Below, one piece after another: positions 7,858 through 17,783 of a stretch of 64,000 nt of DNA. The stretch is from the NCBI GenBank assembly GCA_017649855.1, contig JAGCGA010000006.1, forward strand, positions 1 through 64,000, given 5' to 3'. The stretch's first letter is position 1. Each line of letters begins with the position of its first letter. Source of the DNA: Bacteroidales bacterium. GTDB taxonomy: Bacteria; Bacteroidota; Bacteroidia; Bacteroidales; WCHB1-69. Position numbers and translations under genes: made by a program. The notes beneath the pieces were generated by a model. It searched no databases. It was not told where the DNA came from and worked only from the letters and a program-made list of their open reading frames with translations.

Positions 7858-8769
7858 CTATTCCTTGTATTCGTACATCTGGGTGGTGATTTCCAGCTCT
7901 TCACCCCCAAGAAGAGAGGTCCCGTAGGTGGTTTTCGTCACCACCTTGACCGGATAATTGCCTTCATACTCGTAACTGATCTCTTGCTGGCTGTTTATCA
8001 TCGAGGCAATGCGCGTGGTGGACGTCAGCAGATTGTTTTGGTTGTAGAAAGCAGTTTCCATGGGGTTGGAGCCACTCGACATCAGGGAGAAGAACCCCTT
8101 AAAAGGATTGCGCTTGTTATCGAAGGTACACTCGGTCGTGGCGGTGACGTTCATCCCGAGGAGACCATCCATGTCTATATCCAGCGTCTTCACGTTGTGC
8201 CCGTCCCAATGCAAGGTCATCGTGATATTGACGGAGCCTTTGCTATCTTGGGCATACTGCTTGACTACTGGCTGCAAAGTCTGGTTGAGCTGCGGTAACA
8301 AGAACTGCAAAGGATTCGACGACCATCCCTTGTTTTTGAAAATATCAAAGATGTCATCATCTATTTCCATCTTGATCACACTGATTTTTCTTCCCTGATA
8401 TTCAAAGTTATAGCGCCCCACCTGGTCTCCGCCTTGATAGACTATGACCGTACGCAATTCTTTACCGTCATAGAAAAACTCGCTGTGTGAGGAACCGTTA
8501 TCAATACGAGTCAGGCGGCTTTGGTCATCATAAGTAAAGTGATCTGTGAGCGTTAAAAGAGCATAATAATTGTCAATGGAGGTCAACATGTCGCCATCCC
8601 AATGCCAATCCTGGCTTAATGTGGCTTCCCCGTTTTCATTGACCTCATAGATTTTATGAATCTTTTTAGAGGGATTATAGACCCCGTCTTCAGTTTTGTT
8701 ACAAGAGGCAAAGCAGGCCAGCAAGGCAAAACAGCTTAAATAAATCAAACTTTTCTTCAACATAATCAT
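7858..8769 (-). CDS. Lipoprotein with beta-rich repeats, unknown function
   Basis: The 303-residue product starts MIMLKKSLIYLSCF and has a lipobox ending at Cys23 (ACFASC); starting at the second Met (8763) is equally possible. The mature part resembles the beta-rich DUF4595-like lipoproteins of Bacteroidota: repeated aromatic-Asp/Gly turns (DHFTYDDQSRLTRIDN, SEFFYDGKELRTV, RYNFEYQGRKISVI, ISYEYEGNYPVKVV) like the YD units of wound beta-sheets. It is probably anchored in the outer or inner membrane facing the periplasm. The 2945-residue cargo gene lies upstream on the same strand with a terminator hairpin between them. I found no separate promoter box, so read-through is possible. Confidence 0.75.
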   Translation of the reverse strand: MIMLKKSLIYLSCFALLACFASCNKTEDGVYNPSKKIHKIYEVNENGEATLSQDWHWDGDMLTSIDNYYALLTLTDHFTYDDQSRLTRIDNGSSHSEFFYDGKELRTVIVYQGGDQVGRYNFEYQGRKISVIKMEIDDDIFDIFKNKGWSSNPLQFLLPQLNQTLQPVVKQYAQDSKGSVNITMTLHWDGHNVKTLDIDMDGLLGMNVTATTECTFDNKRNPFKGFFSLMSSGSNPMETAFYNQNNLLTSTTRIASMINSQQEISYEYEGNYPVKVVTKTTYGTSLLGGEELEITTQMYEYKE

Positions 8770-8792
8770 TAGTTGTTAGGGTTCTGACTGTT

Positions 8793-8834
8793 AAAAGTTC
8801 CCATGCAGCCAGAACCATTTGCTAGCATGGGAAC
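8793..8834 (-). terminator. Terminator after the 2945-residue gene
   Basis: On the minus strand GTTCCCATGC (8834-8825) pairs perfectly with GCATGGGAAC (8806-8797), followed by TTTT. It lies 13 bases after the stop codon. Confidence 0.7.
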
Positions 8835-8847
8835 ATATTCTACCATA

Positions 8848-11800
8848 TTATTGTTTAATCACCTTCTTGACACCTACAATCTGTTGTTTATCCATCACTT
8901 TCACGAAATAAACACCTGGAGCATAGGAAGACAGGTCAATCTGAGTCACCTCACCCTCCGCATTCCAAACGCCGATTCTCTTGCCGTAAGCATCAAAGAG
9001 CAGCACTTGTGAGAAGGATGTTCCTCTGATGGAAAGCAAGCCGTTGGTCGGATTCGGATACACTTGCAGATTTCTGTCCACAACAGGATCCTCGATGCCG
9101 ACCGTGATGGTCAGATGCATCAGCACCGTGCTGTCACAGCCATGAACGGTCTGGAGCACCTGGGTGTAGTCTCCGGACGCGCAGTAGGTTTGGCCGTTCC
9201 ATTCGTAGCAGGAGTCGGGACAAGAGACCAGCACTTCATTCGTCACCGAAGGATAAACGGTCAGGTGCAGCGTCACCACGGAGTCACAGCCATAGACATT
9301 CGGGAAGGTCTTGGTGTAGTCGCCCGACTGTACGTATGTCGTATTATCCCAGGTATAGGAGTTGCAAGCCGTTTCCGTGAACTCGGTGCTATCGCTGTTG
9401 TGGATGGTCAGGTGCAGCGTCACTACGGAGTCGCAGCCATAGACATTCGGGAAGGTCTTGGTGTAGTCGCCCGACTGTACGTATGTCGTATTATCCCAGG
9501 TATAGGAATCGCAAGCCGTAGCAGAGAACTCGGTGGTGCTGCCATGATGGATGGTCAGGTGCAGCGTCACAATGGAGTCACAGCCATGTACATTCGGGAA
9601 GGTCTTGGTATAGGCGCCCGACAGGGTATAGGTGGTACCTGCCCAGGTATAGGACTCGCAAGCCGTTTGTGTAAACTCGGTGGTGTCACCATGATAGATG
9701 GTCAGGTGCATCGTCACAATGGAGTCACAGCCAATGACATTCTGGAGGTTCTGCACATAGTCACCGGTTTGTGTATAGGAGATGCCGTTCCACTCGAAGC
9801 TTTCGCAAGCCGTTTGCGTGAAGTTGGTGTAGGTGGCAGGACCGCACAACGTGGTAAAGGACACATTTTCACCATACGCCGTTCCGAAACTGTTGGTCGC
9901 ATAGGCGCGGAGATAGTAAGTGGTGTGCTCTGAGAGGCCTATGAGCATTCCCATGAAGGACTCTGAAGGGGTGGGTGAAGAGATATGATTGTCGGCCATG
10001 GTAGGATCAGGACTTGTACTCCAGCAGAAGCCGCGGTCCGTGATGGTGGTGTTGCCATCAAATACGATGTGTCCGACACCGGCAGCGGAAAGCTGGGTGA
10101 TGGCCATCACTGAGTCGGTGGCCACCATCGGCAACTGCGGTGTGGTATCCAACTGTATGGAGATATCATCCAAAAAGAGCCTGTACTCATCACAGGTGTT
10201 GTGGTGACGAATCGCAATATAGATGGTCTCACCGACAAAATCCCGCAACGAGATATTCTGTTGCTGGTATGAATACGTGGAAACAGAGGTGAACACCTGA
10301 TGGGTAAAATCTTGAATCGAATTTCCAGTGGTGGAAACATATACGGAATAATGCTCATCCGCATAACTACTCATATATGCCCGCACCCAGAAACTGAGCA
10401 TGGCAGGTGTCTCCGGAAGCTGTATCGGCTGGGAAATGAGCCAGTTGTCAGGACATAGAGAAGTAGTATTATAGGACTCCGAATACATATAGCCTGTTCC
10501 GGAATGCGCATTGTAATTATAGTCATCATGATACCAGATATATCCATCGTTATCCCCATCCACTATCGTCCAGCAGTAATTACCATAACCTTCAAAGTCT
10601 TCCACAAAAGGAACCGCCTGTACGGCATCGCAGTCTCTAGAGAAGCCCATCAAGACCATGGTCTTCTGGAGATTGTTGGAAGAAATGGTCAACGGACTAT
10701 TGAAAGTCCCTTCCACCGTCGGGGAGAACCGAACATAGAAGGTGTCCTGGACAATAACATTCACATGGAATGGCAGCACCAGAGAGCTGGAAAAATTGAC
10801 ACCATCCAAAGAGATTTCAAATTGTGAAGGTGCCGTAATGGTGATCGGTGTATAGATACCCAGGGAGGTCAGAACCACCTGCTGCGGGTCCGATTGGGTG
10901 TTGACACTCAGCACACCGAAATCCAGAGAGTCCGACTCGGTCATGAACGCAGGAGTGACCTGCAGAATATTGAAATTGTTGACATAGAACGTGTATCTGT
11001 CAGCCTCTGAAATACAATGGATTCCGATTTTGTAAGGCCCTGTCAAAGAGGTCAGATCCAGCATCTGTCGCTCTGCCAAGATATTATCCACCTCCATAGG
11101 TGGCGTCAATCGGATCGTATCTGCCCCTAATGCAAAAACTTCAAATTTTTCAACATAATAAGAGGACATTACCCAATAATCAAAGAAGCCGTACATATAT
11201 CCATTAAAGGTGAATTCCGGAGAAATCAACCAGTCATCGGCGGCATTTTGATAATTATAGCTATAAGAAGCGTAACCTTGACTGGTTGAAAAATGGAATA
11301 CCGCATCATCCTGGTTTGCATTTTCAACCGTCCAACAGAGGTTGTTGATGTCATCGTTATTGAACTGATAGGTGTAGGGAACCGTATTCTGACAATCCAA
11401 GCTGACACCATGCAAGTCTACCGACACCACGTCTGCTCCAGTCGGGGTTATTGTGAGCGTACCGTCATGCGTTCCTTCAGCAGTAGGAGCATAACGGACG
11501 TACAGGGTTCCACCCTGGGGTGGTAAAGCCAGAATATTGGAGAAGGTGACTCCATCTGTAGAGATGGTGAAAGGAGCCGTAGTGCTGGCAATCATGACGG
11601 AGTTGAATCCAAAACCATCGAGGGTGATGCTATCGGTAGCAGACATTCCGACACCTACCATCCCAAAAGTCAATGATTGTGGCTCCACCATGAGAGCTGG
11701 CGGAACCAACATGTCGGTGATGGAGATATCATCCACCAACAGAAGATAACAATTGTAACTGTTGTAATGGCGGAAAGCAACATAGACAGAATCGCCCACA

Positions 11801-14800
11801 TAATCGTTCAGACGGAAGATATACTGCTTCCACTGGTTGGTGGAAGTGCCTGTCATGATCGGGGTGGTGGACAAGAAGGAAGACAGGGTTTTGTCCGTGG
11901 ACACATAAACGGCAAAGTGTTCAGGAGAAGAAACGCCCTTCACAAAGAAAGACAATACGGTATTATCCGTGGGAGCCACCAGCGGGGAGACCAACCAGTC
12001 GTCGGGATTCAGAGGTGTGCTGTTCCAAGATCTGGAGGCATAGGCCTCTGGACTCTCATGGCCGATAACAGAATAGATATTGATGTCACTGGTGAGCATC
12101 CAGTTTTGGCCATCACCATCCATATCCAGGGTCGTCCAGCAGGGGGAGAGTTCATCTTCAAAGTCCTCCACAATGGGCAATGATTGTACCAGAGCACAAT
12201 CAAAGACTTCGCCATACAACAAGCTGGTATCTGCGATATTGCCGGCAGAGGCGATCAGCATGTCATTGTACTGTCCAACCGTATTGGTGTTGAAGCGAAC
12301 AAATAACGTATCGACGGTAAAGGCTGCGCTGTTGGCCGGCAAGGTGACACTGCCCGTGAAGGTAGTGCCGTCCAAAGAGATCTCATATTGCGATGGCGCC
12401 GTCACTGTTACCGGCGTGAAGATAGCTTCCGTATTGAGGGTGATTGTTTGTATGTCAAGGACCGTGTTGACGGTCTGCTTGCCAAAATCTATCGTCTCCT
12501 CGCTGAACGTGATGGAAGGAATCAAAGGCAACATCTGGAAGTTCCTGAAAAACAAGTATAACTGATTCACTTCTGAAACACAATGGATAGCAATCCGATA
12601 CAGCCCGTTCAAGCCCGCGAGATCCCATGTCAATGTTTTATAGGCCGTATTGTTAACATCCATTACCGGCGTGAGCAGGATGGTATCCGCACCCATGGCA
12701 TAGACTTCAAATCTCTCATGGTAAGTGGAACTGCCTGCTTTGTATTGGATGGATCCATATTGCATGCCAGTCATTTGGAAATAAGGGGATATGAGCCATT
12801 CGTCTGCCGGATTCATAGTAGTATATACATACTGCACATGGCTGTTGTTTGTATCAAGATAGAAGGTTCTGTTATCATTGTTGGCATTGATGACGGTCCA
12901 GCATTCATTCCACTCGCTGCTGTTGAAACTATAGATGTATGGAATCGTGTTATAACACTCGTGAGCCTTACCTTTCAAATAGACACTGTCGCTAATACCA
13001 TTGGCTGAGACCATCATCCAGCCCGTATAATCTCCCAGGTCTGTGGGGATCATCCTGACCAAAACAGTGTCATGGGTAACCATGGCATTGTTGGCCGGAA
13101 TAGTCATGGAAGTACCATACGTTGCGCCACCGTCAACCGAAACTTCAAACGGGGTGGTCGTGGTAATGGTAACAGGATTTGCCATACTCACCGTAACCAC
13201 CTCAACCGGCAAGCCCTGATGAATTCCCACCATGGCTTCAGAACCCATATTCAACGTGTCAGGATTGGCAATCACCATTGGGGTCAGATTCTGAATATTA
13301 AAATTGGAGAGATAAAAGTACTGTGAATAGGGAAGGCTGTCTGAAAGCACATGTATTCCCACGTGATAGTTTCCTTGCAAAGAGGAAAGATCAAAATAGA
13401 TTCGCTTGTGCGTCGAATCGGGCAGCTTTACAATCGGGCTGATTGGAATAGTGTCCCCGGATCCTATAGCATAAACTTGGAATTCACCTAATGCATAATT
13501 ATAAGTTGCTCCCCAATAATCAAAGAATCCGAATTGGTTTCCATCCAGTTGGAAGAGCGGGGATATCAACCAATCGTCAAGGGTGTATCCTGAATAGAAA
13601 TGTATGAAGGAATAACTATTGTTCGAGGAAAATGCGAACGCAATTCCATCCCTGTTGACGTCTTCTGACGACCAACACTGGTTTCGGTTATTGTTATTGA
13701 AGTTATAAAGGTAAGGTATGGCTGTGTAACACTCTAACGCGTTTGCACCTATAGTTATCATCTGAGAAACTGCATTATCCGCAGAAACCGTCACTCTGGC
13801 AGAAATGGAACCATTTGATGTAGGAGTAAGACGGACATAGACGATCCCGCCCGTATTGGGCAATGACAAGGTGTTGGTATAATTAAGGCCATCCAGCGAA
13901 AAATCACAATAATTGGTTCCTGAGACCACTATATTTTCCACAGGACCAAACGTTTCAACTTGGAACGACCTGACCTCTCCTAATCCAACAGAGATATATC
14001 CATATTTGATATAATTGGTGGATACCAGCAACTGCGGATTGTCTTCCAAGGTTGCAATACTCACATGATCCAGGGCACAATCCCGCTCGTTGTCAAGACG
14101 GAAAGCCACATAGATGGTTTGTCCGACATAATCCGCCAATGAAACCAAGAAATGAGTATAATAAGTACCGTTATCCTTATAATTTGGGGCCAGCAGACTG
14201 AAATCAGACACGTTGTTTCCTGTTGTGGACACGTATACAGGACAGTCAAGCGAATACCAGCTATACGATCTCATATAATAGGAAAGATATGCCGTGTCGG
14301 AAATATATATTGGCTGGGAAATCAACCAGTTGTCTTGAACGATATTCTGATCGTTATAATCATCATAATGAGACTCGGAAAACATACTGCAATTACCAGT
14401 GAAAGCCACATAATTATAGTTTCTCTGATACCAAGTGTATCCATCCCCATCTTGGTCCAAGATGGTCCAGCAATGATCAAGATTACCTTCAAAATCTTCG
14501 CTAAAAGGCAATTGAAGAGTATCTGCACAATTTCGGGCAAGGCCGGTAAGCTTTAAAGTGTCAGAGGCATTGCCGTTCAGGATGATCAGCGATCCGGAAA
14601 GGGGACCCCCCTGGAGCGGGGTAAACCGGACAAAGAGGGTATCGGTGGCCACAAAAGCGCTACTGGCGGGGATGGTGCATTGCGGACCAAAGTTCACACC
14701 ATCCGTAGAGACCTCAAAATGGGTCGGGGCTGTGACGGTAATAGGAGTGCTCACCCCTGTTTGCTCCATAACCACCGACTGGGCAGGACTGCTGCTTCCC

Positions 14801-17685
14801 ACATTTATGAGTGAAAAGTTCAGAGAATCATCACTCAACGCTACATGCGGGAAAGTGAAAATATTGAAATTGCGAAAATACAGATAAAAGGCATTTCTTT
14901 CTGAAACACAATGGATACCTATCCGATAATTCCCGTTCAAGGTTGAAAGATTGTCCCACAACAATCTTGTGTAATAGGTGTTATTCACCTCCATGACTGG
15001 AGTAAGCAGTATTGTGTCCGCACCCAAAGCATAGATTTCAAAACTCTCCGGTTCAGAGCTGTTGAATACTCTGTATTCGATGGACCCGTATTGGTGACCG
15101 TCAAAGTGAAAATATGGAGACAGAAGCCAGTCGTCCGCCGGTTGGGAATAATTATACATATAGCGCGCATAACCACCCGTCACATCCATGCTAAATGTGG
15201 AACCGTCATTATTGGCATTGACGATTGTCCAGCATTCATTCCATTCGCTGTTGGTAAAACTATAACTATAGGGGATTGTATTATGACAATCGGGGTTTCT
15301 CCCCATCAGATAGACACTGTCGGTAAAGCCGGATGTAGAAACAGTCATCCATCCCGTGAAAACACCCGATGTGGAGGATGTCATCCGCACCAGTACCGTA
15401 TCATATTGGACATTCGCACTGTTGGCAGGGATGGTCTTGGTAGAACCAAAGGTCATTCCGCCATCTATGGAAACCTCAAACGGGGCAGAAACCGTTACGA
15501 CAATAGGATTCGAGATATCTACCGTTGTCACAGCCACTGGCTTTTTCGGAGATTCCACCTCCAAGAAAACGAGTCCGAAATCCACTGTGTCGGGTAAAAC
15601 CGCCATTTCCGGAGTTAAATTCAGCACGTTGAAGTTGGTGATATACACATACTCGTAGTGGGAAATCGTGTCGGCCATGATCCGAATGCCTACATGATAG
15701 GTACCTTGTAAGGAGGAAAGATCAAAATAGAAGCTTTCGTATTCTTCGTTCGTAAGTTGCACCTTCGGGCTGATTGGAATCGTATCTATGGCTCTTATGG
15801 CATAAACTTGTAAGAAAACATTCTCCGGACAGTTATTGTTTCTACGAATATCAAAGAATCCAAATTGGTTCCCATCCAGTTGGAAAAGAGGTGAAATCAA
15901 CCAGTTGTCTGAGGGGTATTGAGACCGTAAGTAAACATAGGTATTGGAATTAGATGGAGAAAAATACCACAACGATCCGTAATAAACATTCTCCGTTGTC
16001 CAACAATCATTCCGAGAATTGTTGAAATAGTGTGTATAAGGTATGGTGTTATAGCAATTCAAACCTCTTGCATATATATGAACCTTTTGTGCTTCTGTAT
16101 TCGCCGCACTGATTGTAACCGTATTATCTTGCCATCCAGTAGAAGAAAGGGTGATACGCACAAACACGGTGCCTCCCGTATCCGGCAGCGCTATCGTGCT
16201 GGCAAAACTGATGCCATCGAGAGAGAAATCACAATCTTCGGTTCCAGAGACTTCAATGCCTTGCACTGGACCATACGTCTTTACTTGAAAACTCCTGATT
16301 TCCCCATATCCGACAGAAAGATACTCACAATCGATAGAACTTGGTTCTGCTATCATAATCGGATGATCATCCAACGTGGCGATTGTTATATCATCGAGAA
16401 GACAATCCTGAGTGGAATTAGTTCGGAAAGCCAAATAAACCGTCTGTCCGGTATAGTCAGCCAGCGATATCATCCTGGGGAGAAAACTGCTAACATGCAC
16501 GGAATCCGAATACAACAAGCTGAAATCCGACACATTCTGGCCCGTTGTGGAGATATACACCGAATAGTTTACATACGACCAACTCCTTGCATCCACATAA
16601 TAAGACAGATAGGAAGCGTCAGAAATATACACTGGTTGGGAAATGAGCCAGTTGTCTTGTATTACATTTTGCTCTGTATAACTATCGTAATGCGATGGTG
16701 AATACATACTTTTGATGCCGGAGTTTGCAGTATAGCTGCCGGAATACTGTTCCCAAGTATAACCATCCCCATCCTGATCCAATATGGTCCAGCAATAGGT
16801 GAAAGAATCCTCAAAACTCTCCGCGAAAGGGATCGACATGGTATCATTACAAGCATGTACCACACCATGCAACGCGATTTGCTTTTCTAATGTCCCGCTA
16901 GAAATCAAAAGTTTTTTATTGCTGGGTCCTCCTTCTACAGGAGTGTATCGAACATAGAAAGTGTCTTTGCGCATGTCACTACCATTAGAGGCAAAAACAA
17001 GTGAAGAGCCAAAGGTGGCCTGATCCAAAGAGACCTCAAAACCGGCGGGGGCCGTAACCGTGATGGGGGAACTGTTCCCAAAAGAGGTCATGATCACTTG
17101 CTGCGCAGCACTGCTGCTGCCTAGTGTTTGCAAGCCGAAATCCATATCGCTTTTGTTAAACATCAACATCGGTGCCAAGAAGACATGGATATTCGTAAAG
17201 TAAAGATTGAATTGATCTGCCGTGGAAACGCAATGGAAACCGATCTGATAGGGTCCGCTAAGCGCCGTGAGGTCGATGTGCATCGATTGATAATCTATTT
17301 GATTCGTTTCTATAACCGGGGTGAGCGGGATCGTATCATTGCCAATGGCAAACACTTGGAAACGCTCAAAATAGGAGGTTGAAACGGCCTTATAATCAAA
17401 ACACAAATGCTCATTCCCTGTTAGGGGAAAAACAGGAGAAATCAGCCAATCATCCGCGACATTGGTACTACTGTAAGAATACACTGCATAACCCAAAGAA
17501 TTTAAAGTAAAGGTTTTCCCATCATTATTGTTATCCAAAACCGTCCAGCAATTGTTTTGTGCTGAAGAGGAGAAAGAGCACTGATAGGGCAAGGTGACTT
17601 GGCAAGGGGAAGGACTTTGGGCCCAGTTTTGACAGGGAAATCCTATCAAAGCCATCCATAAAAGAAAGAGGAGATGTTTTTTCAT
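8848..17685 (-). CDS. Giant modular T9SS cargo protein (ten choice-of-anchor-J/Ig-like modules, 49-aa repeats, type A sorting domain)
   Basis: The 2945-residue protein begins with a signal peptide (MKKHLLFLLWMALIGF, cleavage near NWAQ). Ten modules follow, each opening with Cys then P-(Y/F)-x-x-x-F and a CW pair, near residues 47, 299, 562, 818, 1072, 1338, 1595, 1850, 2118 and 2372. Each carries DDWLISP or DNWLISQP, as in the choice-of-anchor-J/cleaved-adhesin lectin-like fold, and nine are followed by an about 100-residue HYDIN/ASPM-like Ig domain (LDFGLQTLG, SFGMVGVGMS). After module ten come an FN3-like domain (about 2500-2600), tandem 49-residue repeats with (V/I)xGCDSxVxxHLTI, and the type A sorting tail VYPNPTNGLLSI ... 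VIKQ. It should be exported by T9SS and attached at the surface. Adhesion is inference. Modules 2-3-4 and 5-6-7 form a higher-order repeat of about 775 residues. Confidence 0.93.
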   Translation of the reverse strand: MKKHLLFLLWMALIGFPCQNWAQSPSPCQVTLPYQCSFSSSAQNNCWTVLDNNNDGKTFTLNSLGYAVYSYSSTNVADDWLISPVFPLTGNEHLCFDYKAVSTSYFERFQVFAIGNDTIPLTPVIETNQIDYQSMHIDLTALSGPYQIGFHCVSTADQFNLYFTNIHVFLAPMLMFNKSDMDFGLQTLGSSSAAQQVIMTSFGNSSPITVTAPAGFEVSLDQATFGSSLVFASNGSDMRKDTFYVRYTPVEGGPSNKKLLISSGTLEKQIALHGVVHACNDTMSIPFAESFEDSFTYCWTILDQDGDGYTWEQYSGSYTANSGIKSMYSPSHYDSYTEQNVIQDNWLISQPVYISDASYLSYYVDARSWSYVNYSVYISTTGQNVSDFSLLYSDSVHVSSFLPRMISLADYTGQTVYLAFRTNSTQDCLLDDITIATLDDHPIMIAEPSSIDCEYLSVGYGEIRSFQVKTYGPVQGIEVSGTEDCDFSLDGISFASTIALPDTGGTVFVRITLSSTGWQDNTVTISAANTEAQKVHIYARGLNCYNTIPYTHYFNNSRNDCWTTENVYYGSLWYFSPSNSNTYVYLRSQYPSDNWLISPLFQLDGNQFGFFDIRRNNNCPENVFLQVYAIRAIDTIPISPKVQLTNEEYESFYFDLSSLQGTYHVGIRIMADTISHYEYVYITNFNVLNLTPEMAVLPDTVDFGLVFLEVESPKKPVAVTTVDISNPIVVTVSAPFEVSIDGGMTFGSTKTIPANSANVQYDTVLVRMTSSTSGVFTGWMTVSTSGFTDSVYLMGRNPDCHNTIPYSYSFTNSEWNECWTIVNANNDGSTFSMDVTGGYARYMYNYSQPADDWLLSPYFHFDGHQYGSIEYRVFNSSEPESFEIYALGADTILLTPVMEVNNTYYTRLLWDNLSTLNGNYRIGIHCVSERNAFYLYFRNFNIFTFPHVALSDDSLNFSLINVGSSSPAQSVVMEQTGVSTPITVTAPTHFEVSTDGVNFGPQCTIPASSAFVATDTLFVRFTPLQGGPLSGSLIILNGNASDTLKLTGLARNCADTLQLPFSEDFEGNLDHCWTILDQDGDGYTWYQRNYNYVAFTGNCSMFSESHYDDYNDQNIVQDNWLISQPIYISDTAYLSYYMRSYSWYSLDCPVYVSTTGNNVSDFSLLAPNYKDNGTYYTHFLVSLADYVGQTIYVAFRLDNERDCALDHVSIATLEDNPQLLVSTNYIKYGYISVGLGEVRSFQVETFGPVENIVVSGTNYCDFSLDGLNYTNTLSLPNTGGIVYVRLTPTSNGSISARVTVSADNAVSQMITIGANALECYTAIPYLYNFNNNNRNQCWSSEDVNRDGIAFAFSSNNSYSFIHFYSGYTLDDWLISPLFQLDGNQFGFFDYWGATYNYALGEFQVYAIGSGDTIPISPIVKLPDSTHKRIYFDLSSLQGNYHVGIHVLSDSLPYSQYFYLSNFNIQNLTPMVIANPDTLNMGSEAMVGIHQGLPVEVVTVSMANPVTITTTTPFEVSVDGGATYGTSMTIPANNAMVTHDTVLVRMIPTDLGDYTGWMMVSANGISDSVYLKGKAHECYNTIPYIYSFNSSEWNECWTVINANNDNRTFYLDTNNSHVQYVYTTMNPADEWLISPYFQMTGMQYGSIQYKAGSSTYHERFEVYAMGADTILLTPVMDVNNTAYKTLTWDLAGLNGLYRIAIHCVSEVNQLYLFFRNFQMLPLIPSITFSEETIDFGKQTVNTVLDIQTITLNTEAIFTPVTVTAPSQYEISLDGTTFTGSVTLPANSAAFTVDTLFVRFNTNTVGQYNDMLIASAGNIADTSLLYGEVFDCALVQSLPIVEDFEDELSPCWTTLDMDGDGQNWMLTSDINIYSVIGHESPEAYASRSWNSTPLNPDDWLVSPLVAPTDNTVLSFFVKGVSSPEHFAVYVSTDKTLSSFLSTTPIMTGTSTNQWKQYIFRLNDYVGDSVYVAFRHYNSYNCYLLLVDDISITDMLVPPALMVEPQSLTFGMVGVGMSATDSITLDGFGFNSVMIASTTAPFTISTDGVTFSNILALPPQGGTLYVRYAPTAEGTHDGTLTITPTGADVVSVDLHGVSLDCQNTVPYTYQFNNDDINNLCWTVENANQDDAVFHFSTSQGYASYSYNYQNAADDWLISPEFTFNGYMYGFFDYWVMSSYYVEKFEVFALGADTIRLTPPMEVDNILAERQMLDLTSLTGPYKIGIHCISEADRYTFYVNNFNILQVTPAFMTESDSLDFGVLSVNTQSDPQQVVLTSLGIYTPITITAPSQFEISLDGVNFSSSLVLPFHVNVIVQDTFYVRFSPTVEGTFNSPLTISSNNLQKTMVLMGFSRDCDAVQAVPFVEDFEGYGNYCWTIVDGDNDGYIWYHDDYNYNAHSGTGYMYSESYNTTSLCPDNWLISQPIQLPETPAMLSFWVRAYMSSYADEHYSVYVSTTGNSIQDFTHQVFTSVSTYSYQQQNISLRDFVGETIYIAIRHHNTCDEYRLFLDDISIQLDTTPQLPMVATDSVMAITQLSAAGVGHIVFDGNTTITDRGFCWSTSPDPTMADNHISSPTPSESFMGMLIGLSEHTTYYLRAYATNSFGTAYGENVSFTTLCGPATYTNFTQTACESFEWNGISYTQTGDYVQNLQNVIGCDSIVTMHLTIYHGDTTEFTQTACESYTWAGTTYTLSGAYTKTFPNVHGCDSIVTLHLTIHHGSTTEFSATACDSYTWDNTTYVQSGDYTKTFPNVYGCDSVVTLHLTIHNSDSTEFTETACNSYTWDNTTYVQSGDYTKTFPNVYGCDSVVTLHLTVYPSVTNEVLVSCPDSCYEWNGQTYCASGDYTQVLQTVHGCDSTVLMHLTITVGIEDPVVDRNLQVYPNPTNGLLSIRGTSFSQVLLFDAYGKRIGVWNAEGEVTQIDLSSYAPGVYFVKVMDKQQIVGVKKVIKQ
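9110..9860 (-). repeat. 147-bp coding tandem repeat, about five copies
   Basis: The phrase corresponding to CATxxACATT recurs at 9141, 9291, 9438, 9585 and 9732, giving periods of 150, 147, 147 and 147 bases. Each unit encodes 49-50 residues ending in a GCDS-V-HLTI core. The central copies are nearly identical at DNA level, which points to recent expansion or homogenisation. Confidence 0.9.
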
Positions 17686-17721
17686 ATCATTAAGGTTTTA
17701 ATTATTTCAGTATTGAACCTT

Positions 17722-17730
17722 GCAAAAGTA
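17722..17730 (-). promoter_or_regulatory. -7 box TACTTTTG(C) for the 2945-residue gene
   Basis: On the minus strand TACTTTTG lies at 17730-17723, 37 bases before the start codon. Confidence 0.55.
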
Positions 17731-17783
17731 GTAATTTTATTAAATGCAATATCCTTATTTAAAAAAAGAAACAACCTGGCTTA

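Noticed and set aside
9110..9860. Possible CRISPR array
   Set aside because: The 147-bp units are coding, contiguous with the surrounding frame and without unique spacers.
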